Counted from the first letter of the stretch, positions 1 to 7,560 are shown. The stretch is DNA of 38,964 nt from a virus (IMGVR_UViG_3300036766_000289:1-38964); one strand, 5' to 3'. Numbers and translations: made by a program. Notes: generated from the sequence alone by a model not told the origin.

Positions 1-732
1 GGGGGCGGAGGATTGGTTTGGTTTTTTCCCGCTTCATATTTTGGCGCAACTACTACAATCACTATAGGAAATGGTGGAGCTGGTGGTGTTGCTCAAACAG
101 TCAACGCAACAGATGGTAATGCTGGAAGTATTGGAGGACTTTCGATTGTAGGAAATATATCTCCACTTGCTAGTACGGGGGTTGTAGACGTAGGCGGTAC
201 GACCACAACAGCTGCAGGAGGAACGGGTACTTCTTGGAACACATTTTCTGTAAATGCTCCTTATAATTATAGTGTTAATGCTTCTGTAGGAGGATCTCTC
301 GGATCAAATACTACAGGAACTGATGGAGCTAACCTACAGATTTTTGTAAATAGCGCTAACTCTATCCAATATGCTCCTACTGGTGGGGGCGGAGGATCTG
401 GTGCAGATACTGGAACAGCAAGACAGGCAGGGGTAGGTGGTAATATTCTGAACGGTAACCTTACTACACTAGTTGCAGGTGGCGCAGGTGGGATTAGGAC
501 CGGTACTATAGCTGGTCAACCAGGGGCTGTTGGTCTTGTAACTGGTGGTACGATTACCGGAGGCGCTGGTGGTGGTGGAGGGGGCGGAGGCTCTACTGTC
601 GGAGGTATTGGTGGAGTTGGAGGCGTTCCTGGAGGTGGGGGCGGAGGTGGCGGAGGTGGAATCACCAACAACAACTCAGGAGCTGGCGGCGCAGGTGGAA
701 AAGGCATGGTTATTATCATTGAATACACATAG
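1..732 (+). CDS. Glycine-rich tail fibre/adhesin, C-terminal part (gene crosses the contig join)
   Basis: This is the 3' part of the gene that begins at 38472. Base 1 is in frame with it because 38472 to 38837 is exactly 122 codons, and the joined protein is 365 residues. This part encodes Gly-rich stretches, including runs of eight or more glycines near the C terminus, mixed with Thr and Asn. A stretch of the form SGTWTKAAGV followed by a hydrophobic strand and Gly runs is typical of glycine-rich domains in phage fibre tips, where poly-Gly helices carry receptor-binding loops. Role inferred: host recognition at the fibre tip. An antiparallel Pro-rich open frame over 516-833 is a shadow of the GGN codons. 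Confidence 0.75.
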   Translation, partial: GGGGLVWFFPASYFGATTTITIGNGGAGGVAQTVNATDGNAGSIGGLSIVGNISPLASTGVVDVGGTTTTAAGGTGTSWNTFSVNAPYNYSVNASVGGSLGSNTTGTDGANLQIFVNSANSIQYAPTGGGGGSGADTGTARQAGVGGNILNGNLTTLVAGGAGGIRTGTIAGQPGAVGLVTGGTITGGAGGGGGGGGSTVGGIGGVGGVPGGGGGGGGGGITNNNSGAGGAGGKGMVIIIEYT

Positions 733-740
733 GAGAATAT

Positions 741-908
741 ATGGCAGACTTTGTAATTGTAAATAACGAGACTAAGAAAGTGGTCAACATCATCGTATGG
801 GAAGGCGCCGAGTGGCTCCCGCCTAGAGATCATCTTGTGATCGAATCAGATGCCCAAATAGGGGATATCTACGATCCTGAGACAAAAACATTTTCAAAAC
901 CCAGGTAA
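741..908 (+). CDS. Small protein following the fibre gene, 55 aa
   Basis: A 55-residue frame with an AGGAG ribosome site at 731-735 and the ATG five bases later, directly after the glycine-rich fibre stop. It reads as a V-V-N-I-I-V-W strand, then W-L-P-P, and ends in G-D-I-Y-D-P-E-T-K-T-F. That layout matches short phage proteins encoded just behind fibre genes, some of which relate to fibre-assembly proteins. The exact function is unknown. It could be a fibre chaperone or a small capping protein. Confidence 0.7.
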   Translation: MADFVIVNNETKKVVNIIVWEGAEWLPPRDHLVIESDAQIGDIYDPETKTFSKPR

Positions 909-914
909 ATAAAA

Positions 915-2468
915 ATGCCTACACCTGCCAATAGCATCAACGAAGCAACCACAGGAATCGTAGGATTTACCGGAACTGCATTTACTGCGACTGCTGTAAC
1001 AAATCATGCAGTGATCATTGGGGGTTCAACTTCTAGCACTCTGACTAATCTTGGGCCGACTGCTACGGCGGGGCAGGTCCTACAATCAGGAGGTGCAGCA
1101 GCCGATCCAGCTTTTAGCACTGCAACTTTTCCAGCAACCGCAACCGGAACAGGAACGATCCTAAGAGCAGATGGGACAAACTGGGTAGCGACAACGTCAA
1201 CCTATCCCAATACGAACGCAGTGAGCACGTTACTTTACGCTTCAAGCGCAAACGTTATGGCTGCCCTAGCAACAGGTAACAATGGACTTCTTGTAACCGG
1301 TAACACTGGCATACCTTCCATACTTGCCGGTCCAGGAACGACAGGCCAAGTCCTCCAGGCTAATGCCGCAGCTGCACCGAGTTACTCTACAGCTACCTAT
1401 CCCAGCGTTGGAACAGGAACTGGAACCATTTTGCGCGCAGATGGCACGAATTGGGTGGCTACTACTGCAACCTATCCCGCTACAACAACTGCTAGTCAGC
1501 TCCTATATTCTAGCGCAACAAGTGTAGTTGGTGGATTAACAACGGCAAACAACGGGATGTTGGTTACCAGCTCTGCCGGCGTCCCTTCGATTTTGGCAGG
1601 TCCAGGGACGACAGGAAACATCTTACAATCCAACGCGGCAGCCGCTCCCTCCTTCTCAACGGCCACTTATCCCGCTATTGCTACAGGAACAGGAACTCTG
1701 CTAAGAGCAGATGGGACTAATTGGGTAGCCACAACAAGCACTTATCCTAACACTAATGCTGTAAGCACATTACTTTATGCCTCTGCCTCGAACGTCATGA
1801 GTGCTTTAGCGACAGCAAACAATGGCCTTTATGTTACTGGAAATACTGGAATCCCTTCTATATTGGCTGGGCCTGGCACGACAGGGAATATGTTACAGGC
1901 TAACGCTGCGGCGGCTCCAAGTTATTCTACATCTACATATCCTGCAACTAATGCCGTAAGCACCTTATTATATGCTTCCTCATCTAACGTTATGGCCGCT
2001 CTCGCAACAGGTAACGATGGAGTATTGATTACTTCTCATACCGGTGTTCCTTCCTGGCTTGCTGGAGGAACTACAGGTCAAATTTTAACAGCTACAACAA
2101 ACTCCCCACCAACATGGGCTGCCGCAGCTGCTAGTCTAACATGGACTGTCATTACAGCGAATCAATCGGCAGTAGCAGCTAATGGCTATATCTGCAACAA
2201 GGCTGGCTTATTGGCTCTAACACTACCTGCCTCAGGAGCTATAGGAGACATTATCGAAGTCACCGGAATCAATACAGCGCTTGGATGGAGTATAGCTCAG
2301 AATGCTAACCAACAGATCTTCTTCGGCACATCTTCAACAACGGTAGGTGTTACAGGATCGATTGCAAGCGTAAATATTCGTGATTCCATAAAAATAGTCT
2401 GTGTAGTATCTGGGGCTAGCACAGTTTGGAACGTAACAAGTGCAATTGGTAACGTTACGGTAACATAA
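915..2468 (+). CDS. Repetitive tail fibre protein, 517 aa
   Basis: A Thr/Ala/Ser-rich protein made of long internal repeats. Units of roughly 90 residues contain RADGTNWVATT, then a LLYAS-NVM-AL segment, then GIPSILAGPGTTG and AAAAPSYST; about three full copies and one shorter copy occupy residues 70-390. Residues 1-60 (ANSIN...TTGIVG-TGTAFT...GGSTSST) match the N terminus of the glycine-rich fibre beginning at 38472. The last 110 residues (LTLPASGAIGD...) resemble the C-terminal domain of the fibre at 37523-38461. The TAA stop overlaps the ATG of the next gene (TAATG). Inferred role: receptor-binding fibre with a shared anchoring domain. Confidence 0.8.
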   Translation: MPTPANSINEATTGIVGFTGTAFTATAVTNHAVIIGGSTSSTLTNLGPTATAGQVLQSGGAAADPAFSTATFPATATGTGTILRADGTNWVATTSTYPNTNAVSTLLYASSANVMAALATGNNGLLVTGNTGIPSILAGPGTTGQVLQANAAAAPSYSTATYPSVGTGTGTILRADGTNWVATTATYPATTTASQLLYSSATSVVGGLTTANNGMLVTSSAGVPSILAGPGTTGNILQSNAAAAPSFSTATYPAIATGTGTLLRADGTNWVATTSTYPNTNAVSTLLYASASNVMSALATANNGLYVTGNTGIPSILAGPGTTGNMLQANAAAAPSYSTSTYPATNAVSTLLYASSSNVMAALATGNDGVLITSHTGVPSWLAGGTTGQILTATTNSPPTWAAAAASLTWTVITANQSAVAANGYICNKAGLLALTLPASGAIGDIIEVTGINTALGWSIAQNANQQIFFGTSSTTVGVTGSIASVNIRDSIKIVCVVSGASTVWNVTSAIGNVTVT

Positions 2469-2944
2469 TGGCTCTACAAAATACAACGAACTCAAAAAAT
2501 TCTTTCCTACAATTTGTTAGCGCTTCTACGGCTACGGTGGCTACTTGCTCTACAGCTATGCCAGCCGATGATACGATACCACAAAAAACAGAAGGGGATG
2601 AAATTGTTACGGTAAGTATAACACCAAAATCAGCTACTTCTGTATTGCAAATTCAATATACTGGATTTGTGACAAAAGATTCTACTACCGGAACAATTCA
2701 AGTTGGTCTTTTCCAAGACACCACAGCCAACGCCTTAACTGCTAAATCTTTTGCAATTACAACCTTACAAGATAGGTCTGTTAATATTTTGTATACAATG
2801 ACTTCAGGGACAACCAGCTCAACCACATTTAAGATTAGGATAGGACCAGGAGCAAATAGTGCTTATACAAACGCAAATGATGCTGGGACAAGATTATATG
2901 GTGGTGTAGCTTTTTCATTAATAACCATAATTGAGCACTTATGA
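2468..2944 (+). CDS. Virion-type paralogue A of a tandem triplet, 158 aa
   Basis: First of three tandem, related proteins. Shared blocks are S-x-S-T-A near residue 20, P-A-D-D-T-I-P-Q, S-I-T-P-K-S, L-F-Q-D-T-T-A-N-A-L, M-T-S-G-T-T-S-S-T-T-F-K and a C-terminal G-G-V...I-I-E. The pattern suggests a compact all-beta (jelly-roll-like) domain as found in phage host-binding tips. Its start overlaps the previous stop, and its own TGA overlaps the next ATG (ATGA), so the triplet is probably translationally coupled. No enzyme motif is visible. Confidence 0.75.
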   Translation: MALQNTTNSKNSFLQFVSASTATVATCSTAMPADDTIPQKTEGDEIVTVSITPKSATSVLQIQYTGFVTKDSTTGTIQVGLFQDTTANALTAKSFAITTLQDRSVNILYTMTSGTTSSTTFKIRIGPGANSAYTNANDAGTRLYGGVAFSLITIIEHL

Positions 2945-3420
2945 CGCAAAATTCTATAAATACATCAAATGTCTTGCTTCAGAGTGTTTCGACATCCACA
3001 GCTGCTGTAATCAATTGTAGTACAACAATACCAGACGATAACACAATTCCTCAGCAATCTACGGAGGGAACTGCTGTTTTAAGCCTTAGTATAACACCAA
3101 ATTCAACGACAACGATACTTGAAATCTTATTTTCAAGTATCGGAACAAAAGATGGAACTGGAGATGCTTCACAGACTGCTCTATTCCAAGATTCAACAGA
3201 AAATGCAATTGCAGCAACAGATTATGATGTTAATGCGGCTAGATCAAACACATGCTACCTAAGGCATATTATAACCTCAGGGACAACGAGCTCAACAACA
3301 TTTAAAATAAAAGTAGGATGTGGCGTTGGCACTTTTTATATAAATGGCGACACTTCAGGAGGTAGATTAATGGGTGGTGTATCTAATACATGTCTCGTAA
3401 TAAATGAGTATTTAGTATGA
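2941..3420 (+). CDS. Virion-type paralogue B of a tandem triplet, 159 aa
   Basis: Second member of the triplet. It keeps the P-D-D-N-T-I-P-Q, S-I-T-P-N-S, A-L-F-Q-D-S-T, I-T-S-G-T-T-S-S-T-T-F-K-I-K-V-G and G-G-R-L-M-G-G-V blocks, with divergent residues between them. It starts at the ATGA overlap with paralogue A and ends at an ATGA overlap with paralogue C. Duplication followed by divergence of surface segments is the simplest explanation. Probably a beta-sandwich fibre tip or decoration protein. Confidence 0.75.
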   Translation: MTQNSINTSNVLLQSVSTSTAAVINCSTTIPDDNTIPQQSTEGTAVLSLSITPNSTTTILEILFSSIGTKDGTGDASQTALFQDSTENAIAATDYDVNAARSNTCYLRHIITSGTTSSTTFKIKVGCGVGTFYINGDTSGGRLMGGVSNTCLVINEYLV

Positions 3421-3881
3421 CACAAAACAATATAAATACAGGATCTAGAATCCTTCAAAGACTTTCTGTTTCTACAGCATCTATTATCACAGGAAATGTA
3501 ACAACTCCTGCTGATGATACGATCCCTCAACTCTCAGAATCTGTTTCAATTGTAACATTAGCAATAACTCCAAAATCGGCAGTATCGACACTTTTGATAG
3601 AGTTAACTTGTAAGACTTCAGTTCATGCAACTACTACTTCTGGGACAGTGGCACTTTTCCAAGACTCTACAGCTAACGCTTTAACTGCTATGTATCGCAG
3701 AGGATTTGGTGACAATATCTTACGATACGTAATGACTTCAGGGACAATCAGCTCAACCACATTTAAGGCGCAGGTTGGACGTGTTGGAGGAACTGCATGT
3801 TATATAAACTCTGATACAGTAGGAGGAGGTCTAATGGGTGGCGTGATGTATGCGTGGTTAACGATTATTGAAATCTTATAA
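3417..3881 (+). CDS. Virion-type paralogue C of a tandem triplet, 154 aa
   Basis: Third member of the triplet. It has P-A-D-D-T-I-P-Q, A-I-T-P-K-S, A-L-F-Q-D-S-T-A-N-A-L, M-T-S-G-T-I-S-S-T-T-F-K and G-G-G-L-M-G-G-V. It is closer to paralogue B at both termini (MTQN-INT start, LMGGV end). The stop is followed immediately by an AGGAG site for the next small gene. Function inferred only from position among fibres. Confidence 0.75.
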   Translation: MTQNNINTGSRILQRLSVSTASIITGNVTTPADDTIPQLSESVSIVTLAITPKSAVSTLLIELTCKTSVHATTTSGTVALFQDSTANALTAMYRRGFGDNILRYVMTSGTISSTTFKAQVGRVGGTACYINSDTVGGGLMGGVMYAWLTIIEIL

Positions 3882-3890
3882 GGAGACTAT

Positions 3891-4031
3891 ATGCCGCTAG
3901 ATAAATCTAAGTCAAAAGCTGCTGTCAGCAAAAACATCAAGACAGAAATGGAACATGGGAAACCTCAGAAACAGGCTATTGCCATAGCCATGAGCGTTGC
4001 CGGCAAATCAAAGAAGAAAAAGGGCCGCTAA
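3891..4031 (+). CDS. Small basic phage protein, 46 aa
   Basis: A 46-residue, Lys-rich frame with an AGGAG site five bases before the ATG. The core ([17 protein letters not shown]) matches short conserved phage proteins with an E-M-x-x-G-K-P-x-K-Q-A-x-A-I-A signature, of the DUF6496 type. The function of that family is not known. The final codons and stop form the left arm of the terminator hairpin, so the gene closes the fibre operon. Confidence 0.75.
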   Translation: MPLDKSKSKAAVSKNIKTEMEHGKPQKQAIAIAMSVAGKSKKKKGR

Positions 4032-4051
4032 TCACTTAGCAGCCCTTTTTT
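4022..4051. terminator. Bidirectional rho-independent terminator
   Basis: GGGCCGCTAA and TTAGCAGCCC pair around a TCAC loop, with one mismatch, and are followed by six T. Read on the minus strand, the same hairpin is followed by TTTTTCTTCTTT. It lies between convergent genes (plus fibre operon, minus 4051-4329), so it probably stops transcription from both sides. Confidence 0.85.
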
Positions 4052-4329
4052 CAAGGCGACGTGCGATAAGGGTCATATTGTATATATCGATCTTCCCTAG
4101 TTTCTAGGAAGTCGAAAAATGTTTTGGCAAGCTCCCAGTCTAACGTGTGAATGACATAGTAGCTACTTTCGTCATCCTCATGATCATTCCTCAAGATCTG
4201 CGCTGTATAGTACCCATTGCTTGAGCCATAGAGTACTATTCGAACATTGCTTGAGACGATCTTTTTCTCATCACACAGAGTAAGCTCCTCATCATAATTG
4301 AATCGGAACTCCTCTGGGATATCACTCAT
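4051..4329 (-). CDS. Hypothetical acidic protein, 92 aa
   Basis: I take the start at MSDIPEEF because that ATG overlaps the TGA of the upstream gene (ATGAGTGA), which implies coupling. A longer frame upstream would lie wholly inside the neighbour. The protein is acidic, with a central Y-G-S-S-N-G-Y-Y-T-A segment and an amphipathic L-A-K-T-F-F-D-F-L-E helix. I recognise no family. It is probably co-expressed with the secreted protein at 4322-4759. Confidence 0.6.
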   Translation of the reverse strand: MSDIPEEFRFNYDEELTLCDEKKIVSSNVRIVLYGSSNGYYTAQILRNDHEDDESSYYVIHTLDWELAKTFFDFLETREDRYIQYDPYRTSP

Positions 4330-4759
4330 CAATATCGGGCTCAGGCTGACCATCGACGTTATCAACACAGGGACTGCTATCATCTAAAACCTCTGGTATT
4401 TCTTTGACCTCTACGGTCTTTTTTTCTTTAGGGATTTTGAACTTATACCCCTTCAGTGGCTCCAAGTATGCTTTTTTGTGCCATTTAATCCAAGGGAAAT
4501 ATTTCTTTGTGAAATCATATTTCAGATGGATATAGCTCAAAACATGCTCCCCATCAGCGCTTAAACGGGCTTTGTAGGCCACATAATGCTGCGAGGGGAA
4601 TAGCAGACACAAAACGATTCTCCGATTGGGATGGATCATTACCTGCTCAACGATTGCATGCTCGGCGTCAATCACCTTGGCTAGGTCAGTCCTCCAACCT
4701 TCCCCTCCGTGGGCTTGTAGGGTGCACAATAGGGCTAGAGCGAAGAAAAATGTTCTCAT
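4322..4759 (-). CDS. Secreted hypothetical protein, 145 aa
   Basis: The ATG at 4759 is preceded by a perfect AGGAGG, which decides this start over an in-frame ATG seven codons upstream. The first 16 residues (MRTFFFALALLCTLQA) form a signal peptide. The mature part has a Y-V-A-Y-K-A-R-L strand and a basic W-I-K-W-H-K-K region, with a C-terminal acidic tail. No catalytic motif is visible. A role in the envelope during infection or lysis is possible but not shown. Confidence 0.65.
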   Translation of the reverse strand: MRTFFFALALLCTLQAHGGEGWRTDLAKVIDAEHAIVEQVMIHPNRRIVLCLLFPSQHYVAYKARLSADGEHVLSYIHLKYDFTKKYFPWIKWHKKAYLEPLKGYKFKIPKEKKTVEVKEIPEVLDDSSPCVDNVDGQPEPDIDE

Positions 4760-4850
4760 AGGTCCTCCTTTTTTCCTCACAATCTAGAACACAGAGAATT
4801 TTTACACAAGAAAAACCTCGGTCTGCTACAGTCGATCTATGAGGTATCAA

Positions 4851-5111
4851 ATGGATAAAGTCTATTTCGCCATTCGTCTAATTGCCCTTACAATGGGCCT
4901 TGCGGCCTGTTCCGGGCTCAATCAAGAAAGCATAGCCCAAGACGTCGAGCTCCTCGAAGAGATCAGCGAGGATGTCGTGGAATTCATGCATAGCGAGCCT
5001 GTAGAGCCGAAACCGGTCAAAGATCGATTGCTGAAAAACCCCCGGATGCACGACAAGGTCATAAACTTAAATTACGAGGTCGGTAAAAAATCTTCCGTGT
5101 GCCTCGCATAG
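4851..5111 (+). CDS. Small lipoprotein, 86 aa
   Basis: A single plus-strand gene divergent from the secreted-protein pair. A charged start, a hydrophobic stretch (residues 6-19) and a lipobox LAAC at 17-20 predict a lipoprotein anchored through Cys20. The mature part is acidic and helical (V-E-L-L-E-E-I-S-E-D-V-V-E-F), then basic. I choose the ATG at 4851 because GAGGT lies six bases upstream; the in-frame ATG at 4839 would be nearly leaderless. It could be an outer-membrane spanin subunit, but no inner partner is certain. Confidence 0.65.
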   Translation: MDKVYFAIRLIALTMGLAACSGLNQESIAQDVELLEEISEDVVEFMHSEPVEPKPVKDRLLKNPRMHDKVINLNYEVGKKSSVCLA

Positions 5112-5250
5112 AGAGAGCGCAATCCTTGCAAATTAGAATGTCAATAGCGATGCTATGAGTTTTCCGGTATGCTTTGCAAAATTCTTTTATGACAAGATCA
5201 TGCTCGAAGTAAAAATCGAATATTTGGTCACAAATATGGCATCCTATCAT
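5059..5250 (-). CDS. Small putative zinc-ribbon protein, 63 aa
   Basis: A minus-strand frame with AAAGGA about five bases before its ATG, last in the recombination operon. Two C-x2-C pairs (C-H-I-C at 4-7 and C-K-D-C at 41-44) would fit one zinc site. The 3' end overlaps the lipoprotein gene by 53 bases on the opposite strand, which lowers confidence. No family is recognised. Confidence 0.45.
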   Translation of the reverse strand: MIGCHICDQIFDFYFEHDLVIKEFCKAYRKTHSIAIDILICKDCALSMRGTRKIFYRPRNLSL

Positions 5251-5302
5251 CAGAATCCTTTCATGGCTTTATGGATACGGACCACTCTAAAATCTTTTAT
5301 GC

Positions 5303-5518
5303 TCATGATAATGCAAACTCCATTTTTCCTTGACACATAGCCTGTTTCAACATAAACAGCTCGTGACGCACTTCATCGACCTCTTTTTTAACCTCGCCCA
5401 CCTTAGCAAAAACGGCTCTTCGGCTTTTTGCCTGTTCCTCTTTATAAGGAGTCATGGCGGTGTTTATCCTGTAATTTAGATCTTCCATAAATGGAAGTTC
5501 AAGCTGGATTGCTGTCAT
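5303..5518 (-). CDS. Hypothetical coiled-coil protein, 71 aa
   Basis: The start follows the TAA of the upstream gene without a gap, with AAGGTGG as a ribosome site inside that gene's end. The middle (V-G-E-V-K-K-E-V-D-E-V-R-H-E-L) has heptad-like spacing of Val/Leu and probably forms a helix. There is no membrane segment. It may partner with the TM/coiled-coil protein encoded directly upstream. Confidence 0.6.
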   Translation of the reverse strand: MTAIQLELPFMEDLNYRINTAMTPYKEEQAKSRRAVFAKVGEVKKEVDEVRHELFMLKQAMCQGKMEFALS

Positions 5519-5752
5519 TTAAGCCACCTTCTTATGATTTCTTTCTTCTTGAAGCATGCAACATTCTTTCATGTGCAAAATAGTCTCTACAGATACGAGT
5601 CGTTTATCAAGGCTGTCGATCTTGTTTTCTACCTTATCAAGACGTTTTCCTAAATTGTTCCAAATAAATCCTAATGAAGAGATTATGAGCGTGGTTTGAA
5701 TTCCCATTGCCCACATAATCACCTGTACGATTCTCCAAGTATTTTCATCCAT
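5519..5752 (-). CDS. Single-TM coiled-coil protein, 77 aa
   Basis: Residues about 10-32 are a transmembrane segment, followed by a coiled coil (L-D-K-V-E-N-K-I-D-S-L-D-K-R-L) and a Cys pair near the end. This architecture recalls XhlA/hemolysin-type small membrane proteins, some of which act in phage lysis. AGGAGA lies four to five bases before the ATG. It is a holin candidate by shape only; similar short TM proteins are encoded at 12442, 22425 and 22910. Confidence 0.6.
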   Translation of the reverse strand: MDENTWRIVQVIMWAMGIQTTLIISSLGFIWNNLGKRLDKVENKIDSLDKRLVSVETILHMKECCMLQEERNHKKVA

Positions 5753-5760
5753 ATCTTCTC

Positions 5761-6612
5761 CTAAGTTTTCGATACTCTATAAAATTTCACGGCATCTTTC
5801 CTGAACTCTTCGAGATTCCTACCTCTAAGCTCTGGAATAGCCTTATAATCGATGCTTCCGGCTCTACCGGTAACGACGATCTTTACCCCACCACCGACCG
5901 TGTTTCTCTCTCCCGCGTCTATAATCAACTTCTCTCTAGCTTCTTTTTCTTTTCGGTCCCAATAATCCGATTGATCCTTAGCCTCTCGCCATTCCTTGCC
6001 TAGACGAATACGCTCCGCGGTTTCATGAGGCTCTATCTCTTTCTCGAGAAGGGGAGGGGCTTCGAACTTTAAAAGTCTCTCCCAAAAGCTCTCTTCAGCC
6101 TCGTTAAGCTGATTAATATAGCGGGTATCTCTTTTTACGTCAATAGGATAACCATTTTCTCCGTCATAGAAAAAATAGACGCATCGATCAAGTCCCGATA
6201 CTTCTAGCTGATGTTGAATCTGGCAATAGTGATAGTCCGGGATTACCCCTTTCTTGGCCCTTTCCAGGGCCGCTGCACCTCCCGTTTTGATTTCGAGTAT
6301 GAATGTATGCTGCGGATCAATTCCGTCCAGAGAGGCCGATTGCCAGGGCCTTTTGTCATGCTCGATGCAAAGGGGGCTGAATTTACATTGTAGCATCTCC
6401 ATAGCTAGGCTTCTAGCGGCCCCCTCCAATTCGTGTCCGCGATTCATTCTGGCCGTAACGAAAGGTTCCCATAAACCCAACTTATTCATGAAGAGTTGAT
6501 TTGGGGTCATGAAGCCAATCCCCTGGACCGATGGCGCGTCGGATCCTCCGATATGGTGCCTACGATAGGTCAACCATTCGGGGGTATTCTGTTCAAGCGT
6601 GATCACTTTCAT
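5761..6612 (-). CDS. YqaJ/lambda-exonuclease-type recombination nuclease, 283 aa
   Basis: Residues 21-27 (IGGSDAP), the R-G-H-E-L-E segment at 58-63, and the catalytic pattern D96 then E107-x-K109 (LDGID...LEIKTGG) match YqaJ-family viral recombinases of the PD-(D/E)XK fold. These degrade one strand from double-strand ends so an annealing protein can load. I use the second of two adjacent ATGs (6612), which overlaps the upstream TGA and is better spaced from AGGT. The ERF-type gene lies one gene upstream, so the pair forms a Red-like system. The C terminus (V-T-G-R-A-G-S-I-D-Y-K) is also typical of the family. Confidence 0.9.
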   Translation of the reverse strand: MKVITLEQNTPEWLTYRRHHIGGSDAPSVQGIGFMTPNQLFMNKLGLWEPFVTARMNRGHELEGAARSLAMEMLQCKFSPLCIEHDKRPWQSASLDGIDPQHTFILEIKTGGAAALERAKKGVIPDYHYCQIQHQLEVSGLDRCVYFFYDGENGYPIDVKRDTRYINQLNEAEESFWERLLKFEAPPLLEKEIEPHETAERIRLGKEWREAKDQSDYWDRKEKEAREKLIIDAGERNTVGGGVKIVVTGRAGSIDYKAIPELRGRNLEEFRKDAVKFYRVSKT

Positions 6613-6794
6613 CATTTACCTATCTCACACCGTTTGAGGGCCATTTTATAGCTTTCCGCTTTCTCACGTTCTTGAACCGCTATGACGGCTAATGCGTGCA
6701 TCGTAAGATTAATGGCGTCGCGCTCAGACAACATCTCGAGCCATTCGCTTAACCTGCTAATAGTATCTGCGACCAATTCATCGGCCCTATCCAT
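6612..6794 (-). CDS. Hypothetical helical protein, 60 aa
   Basis: A short acidic helical protein between the ERF and exonuclease genes. It has a perfect AGGAGGT five bases before the ATG, and its start lies inside the end of the ERF gene. The stop overlaps the exonuclease start. No known motif; possibly an accessory factor of the recombination pair. Confidence 0.7.
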   Translation of the reverse strand: MDRADELVADTISRLSEWLEMLSERDAINLTMHALAVIAVQEREKAESYKMALKRCEIGK

Positions 6795-7470
6795 TTGCTA
6801 CCTCCTGTTTTTTCTCCGATATAGCAGAAGGTTGTTTTAGAGACGCTATTTTTGCATTCAATCGCGATTTTACCTCTTCGTAAAACGTGGTAGTGATGTC
6901 GCTCATCAAAGAGAATCCTCTTTGTTTTATCCAATCCATGCAGCCTTTTACCGTTTCAGGAGGTACCTGGGCCAGTAAAGCCTCGATGTCTAGCGCCTGT
7001 TCAACCGAGATCTTTTTATCGGTGTCAAGCCGCTTTACAGGCTGGGCTGATCGTTGAGTCGAAGGTTTTCCCCGCCCGTGAGCCGCTTCGCCATCGTCAT
7101 CTTCCTCTTCATCGGAAACGATTCCTAGCATAGCTGAGAGGCTATATCTTTTAGCATATGTCATGGCTGATCCTATTGACTGGCTGTCCATTTTCATAGG
7201 GTTGAGAGGGAATTGTGACTTAATCCATTGTCCGGAAATATGGGCTAGCATTGTCACTAGGGTTAGCCTATCGCTTACAGTCTCGCAATATTGTAGCACT
7301 GAAAGTCCATTATCGGAAAGGGGAATACGGCAAGCGTCCATGCAGCTCGTGAAGTCCGCGTAACGGTTCTTGAAGTGGGGATTAACCCGGTTGAACGTGG
7401 CAGGCTTCATTTTACTCTGGGCTTTCGATAGGGCAGAAACGAGCTCATTTATGTTTTCGGTCTGGTTCAT
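6787..7470 (-). CDS. erf: ERF-family single-strand annealing protein, 227 aa
   Basis: N-P-H-F-K-N-R-Y-A-D-F at residues 30-40 and Q-S-I-G-S-A-M-T-Y-A-K-R-Y-S-L at 97-111, followed by M-L-G-I and an acidic run, are hallmarks of the ERF family (P22 Erf and relatives). These bind single-stranded DNA and promote annealing for phage recombination and circularisation. Three ATGs crowd the 5' end. GGAGG at 7476-7480 lies five bases before 7470, so MNQTENINEL is the likely start. The linker after residue 125 is basic and low complexity. First gene of the leftward recombination operon. Confidence 0.92.
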   Translation of the reverse strand: MNQTENINELVSALSKAQSKMKPATFNRVNPHFKNRYADFTSCMDACRIPLSDNGLSVLQYCETVSDRLTLVTMLAHISGQWIKSQFPLNPMKMDSQSIGSAMTYAKRYSLSAMLGIVSDEEEDDDGEAAHGRGKPSTQRSAQPVKRLDTDKKISVEQALDIEALLAQVPPETVKGCMDWIKQRGFSLMSDITTTFYEEVKSRLNAKIASLKQPSAISEKKQEVANG

Positions 7471-7499
7471 CATATCCTCCATGGTTGATGTTTGAGCCC

Positions 7500-7529
7500 A
7501 TTATAGCACAATAGCAGGATGAGATGCAA
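7500..7529 (-). promoter_or_regulatory. Leftward promoter of the recombination operon
   Basis: On the minus strand a perfect TATAAT (7505-7500) follows TTGCAT (7529-7524) with an 18-base spacer. The predicted start lies about 30 bases before the ERF ribosome site. The -35 hexamer is weak but lies within one of several repeated TTGCA/TGCAA sites, consistent with control by the neighbouring Cro-like protein. Confidence 0.65.
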
Positions 7530-7560
7530 TCTTTTTCTCTTGCATAGCATTGCAAAATGC
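7524..7560. promoter_or_regulatory. Operator candidates between divergent promoters
   Basis: The hexamer TTGCAT or its complement occurs at 7524-7529 and 7540-7545. The interval 7540-7555 is an interrupted inverted repeat (TTGCA and TGCAA arms), and 7547-7560 is another (GCATT, GCAA, AATGC). The overlapping arms lie between or on both promoters, as in lambdoid control regions. Binding by the Cro-like product is inferred. Confidence 0.5.

Noticed and set aside
1-127. Physical terminal redundancy of the virion DNA
   Set aside because: A length of exactly 127 and position inside a fibre gene suggest an assembly overlap; ends cannot be judged from sequence alone.
516-833. Proline-rich 105-aa minus frame
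   Set aside because: It is the complement of glycine codon runs in the fibre gene, with no ribosome site and low complexity.
915-3881. Diversity-generating retroelement target in the fibre genes
   Set aside because: No reverse transcriptase and no template repeat were found anywhere in the window.
4827-4839. Promoter giving a leaderless 4839 start
   Set aside because: TACAGT lacks a -35 at normal distance, and the ATG at 4851 has a proper ribosome site.
5155-5340. 61-aa plus frame
   Set aside because: No ribosome site, odd Met-rich composition, and opposite the better-supported minus frames.
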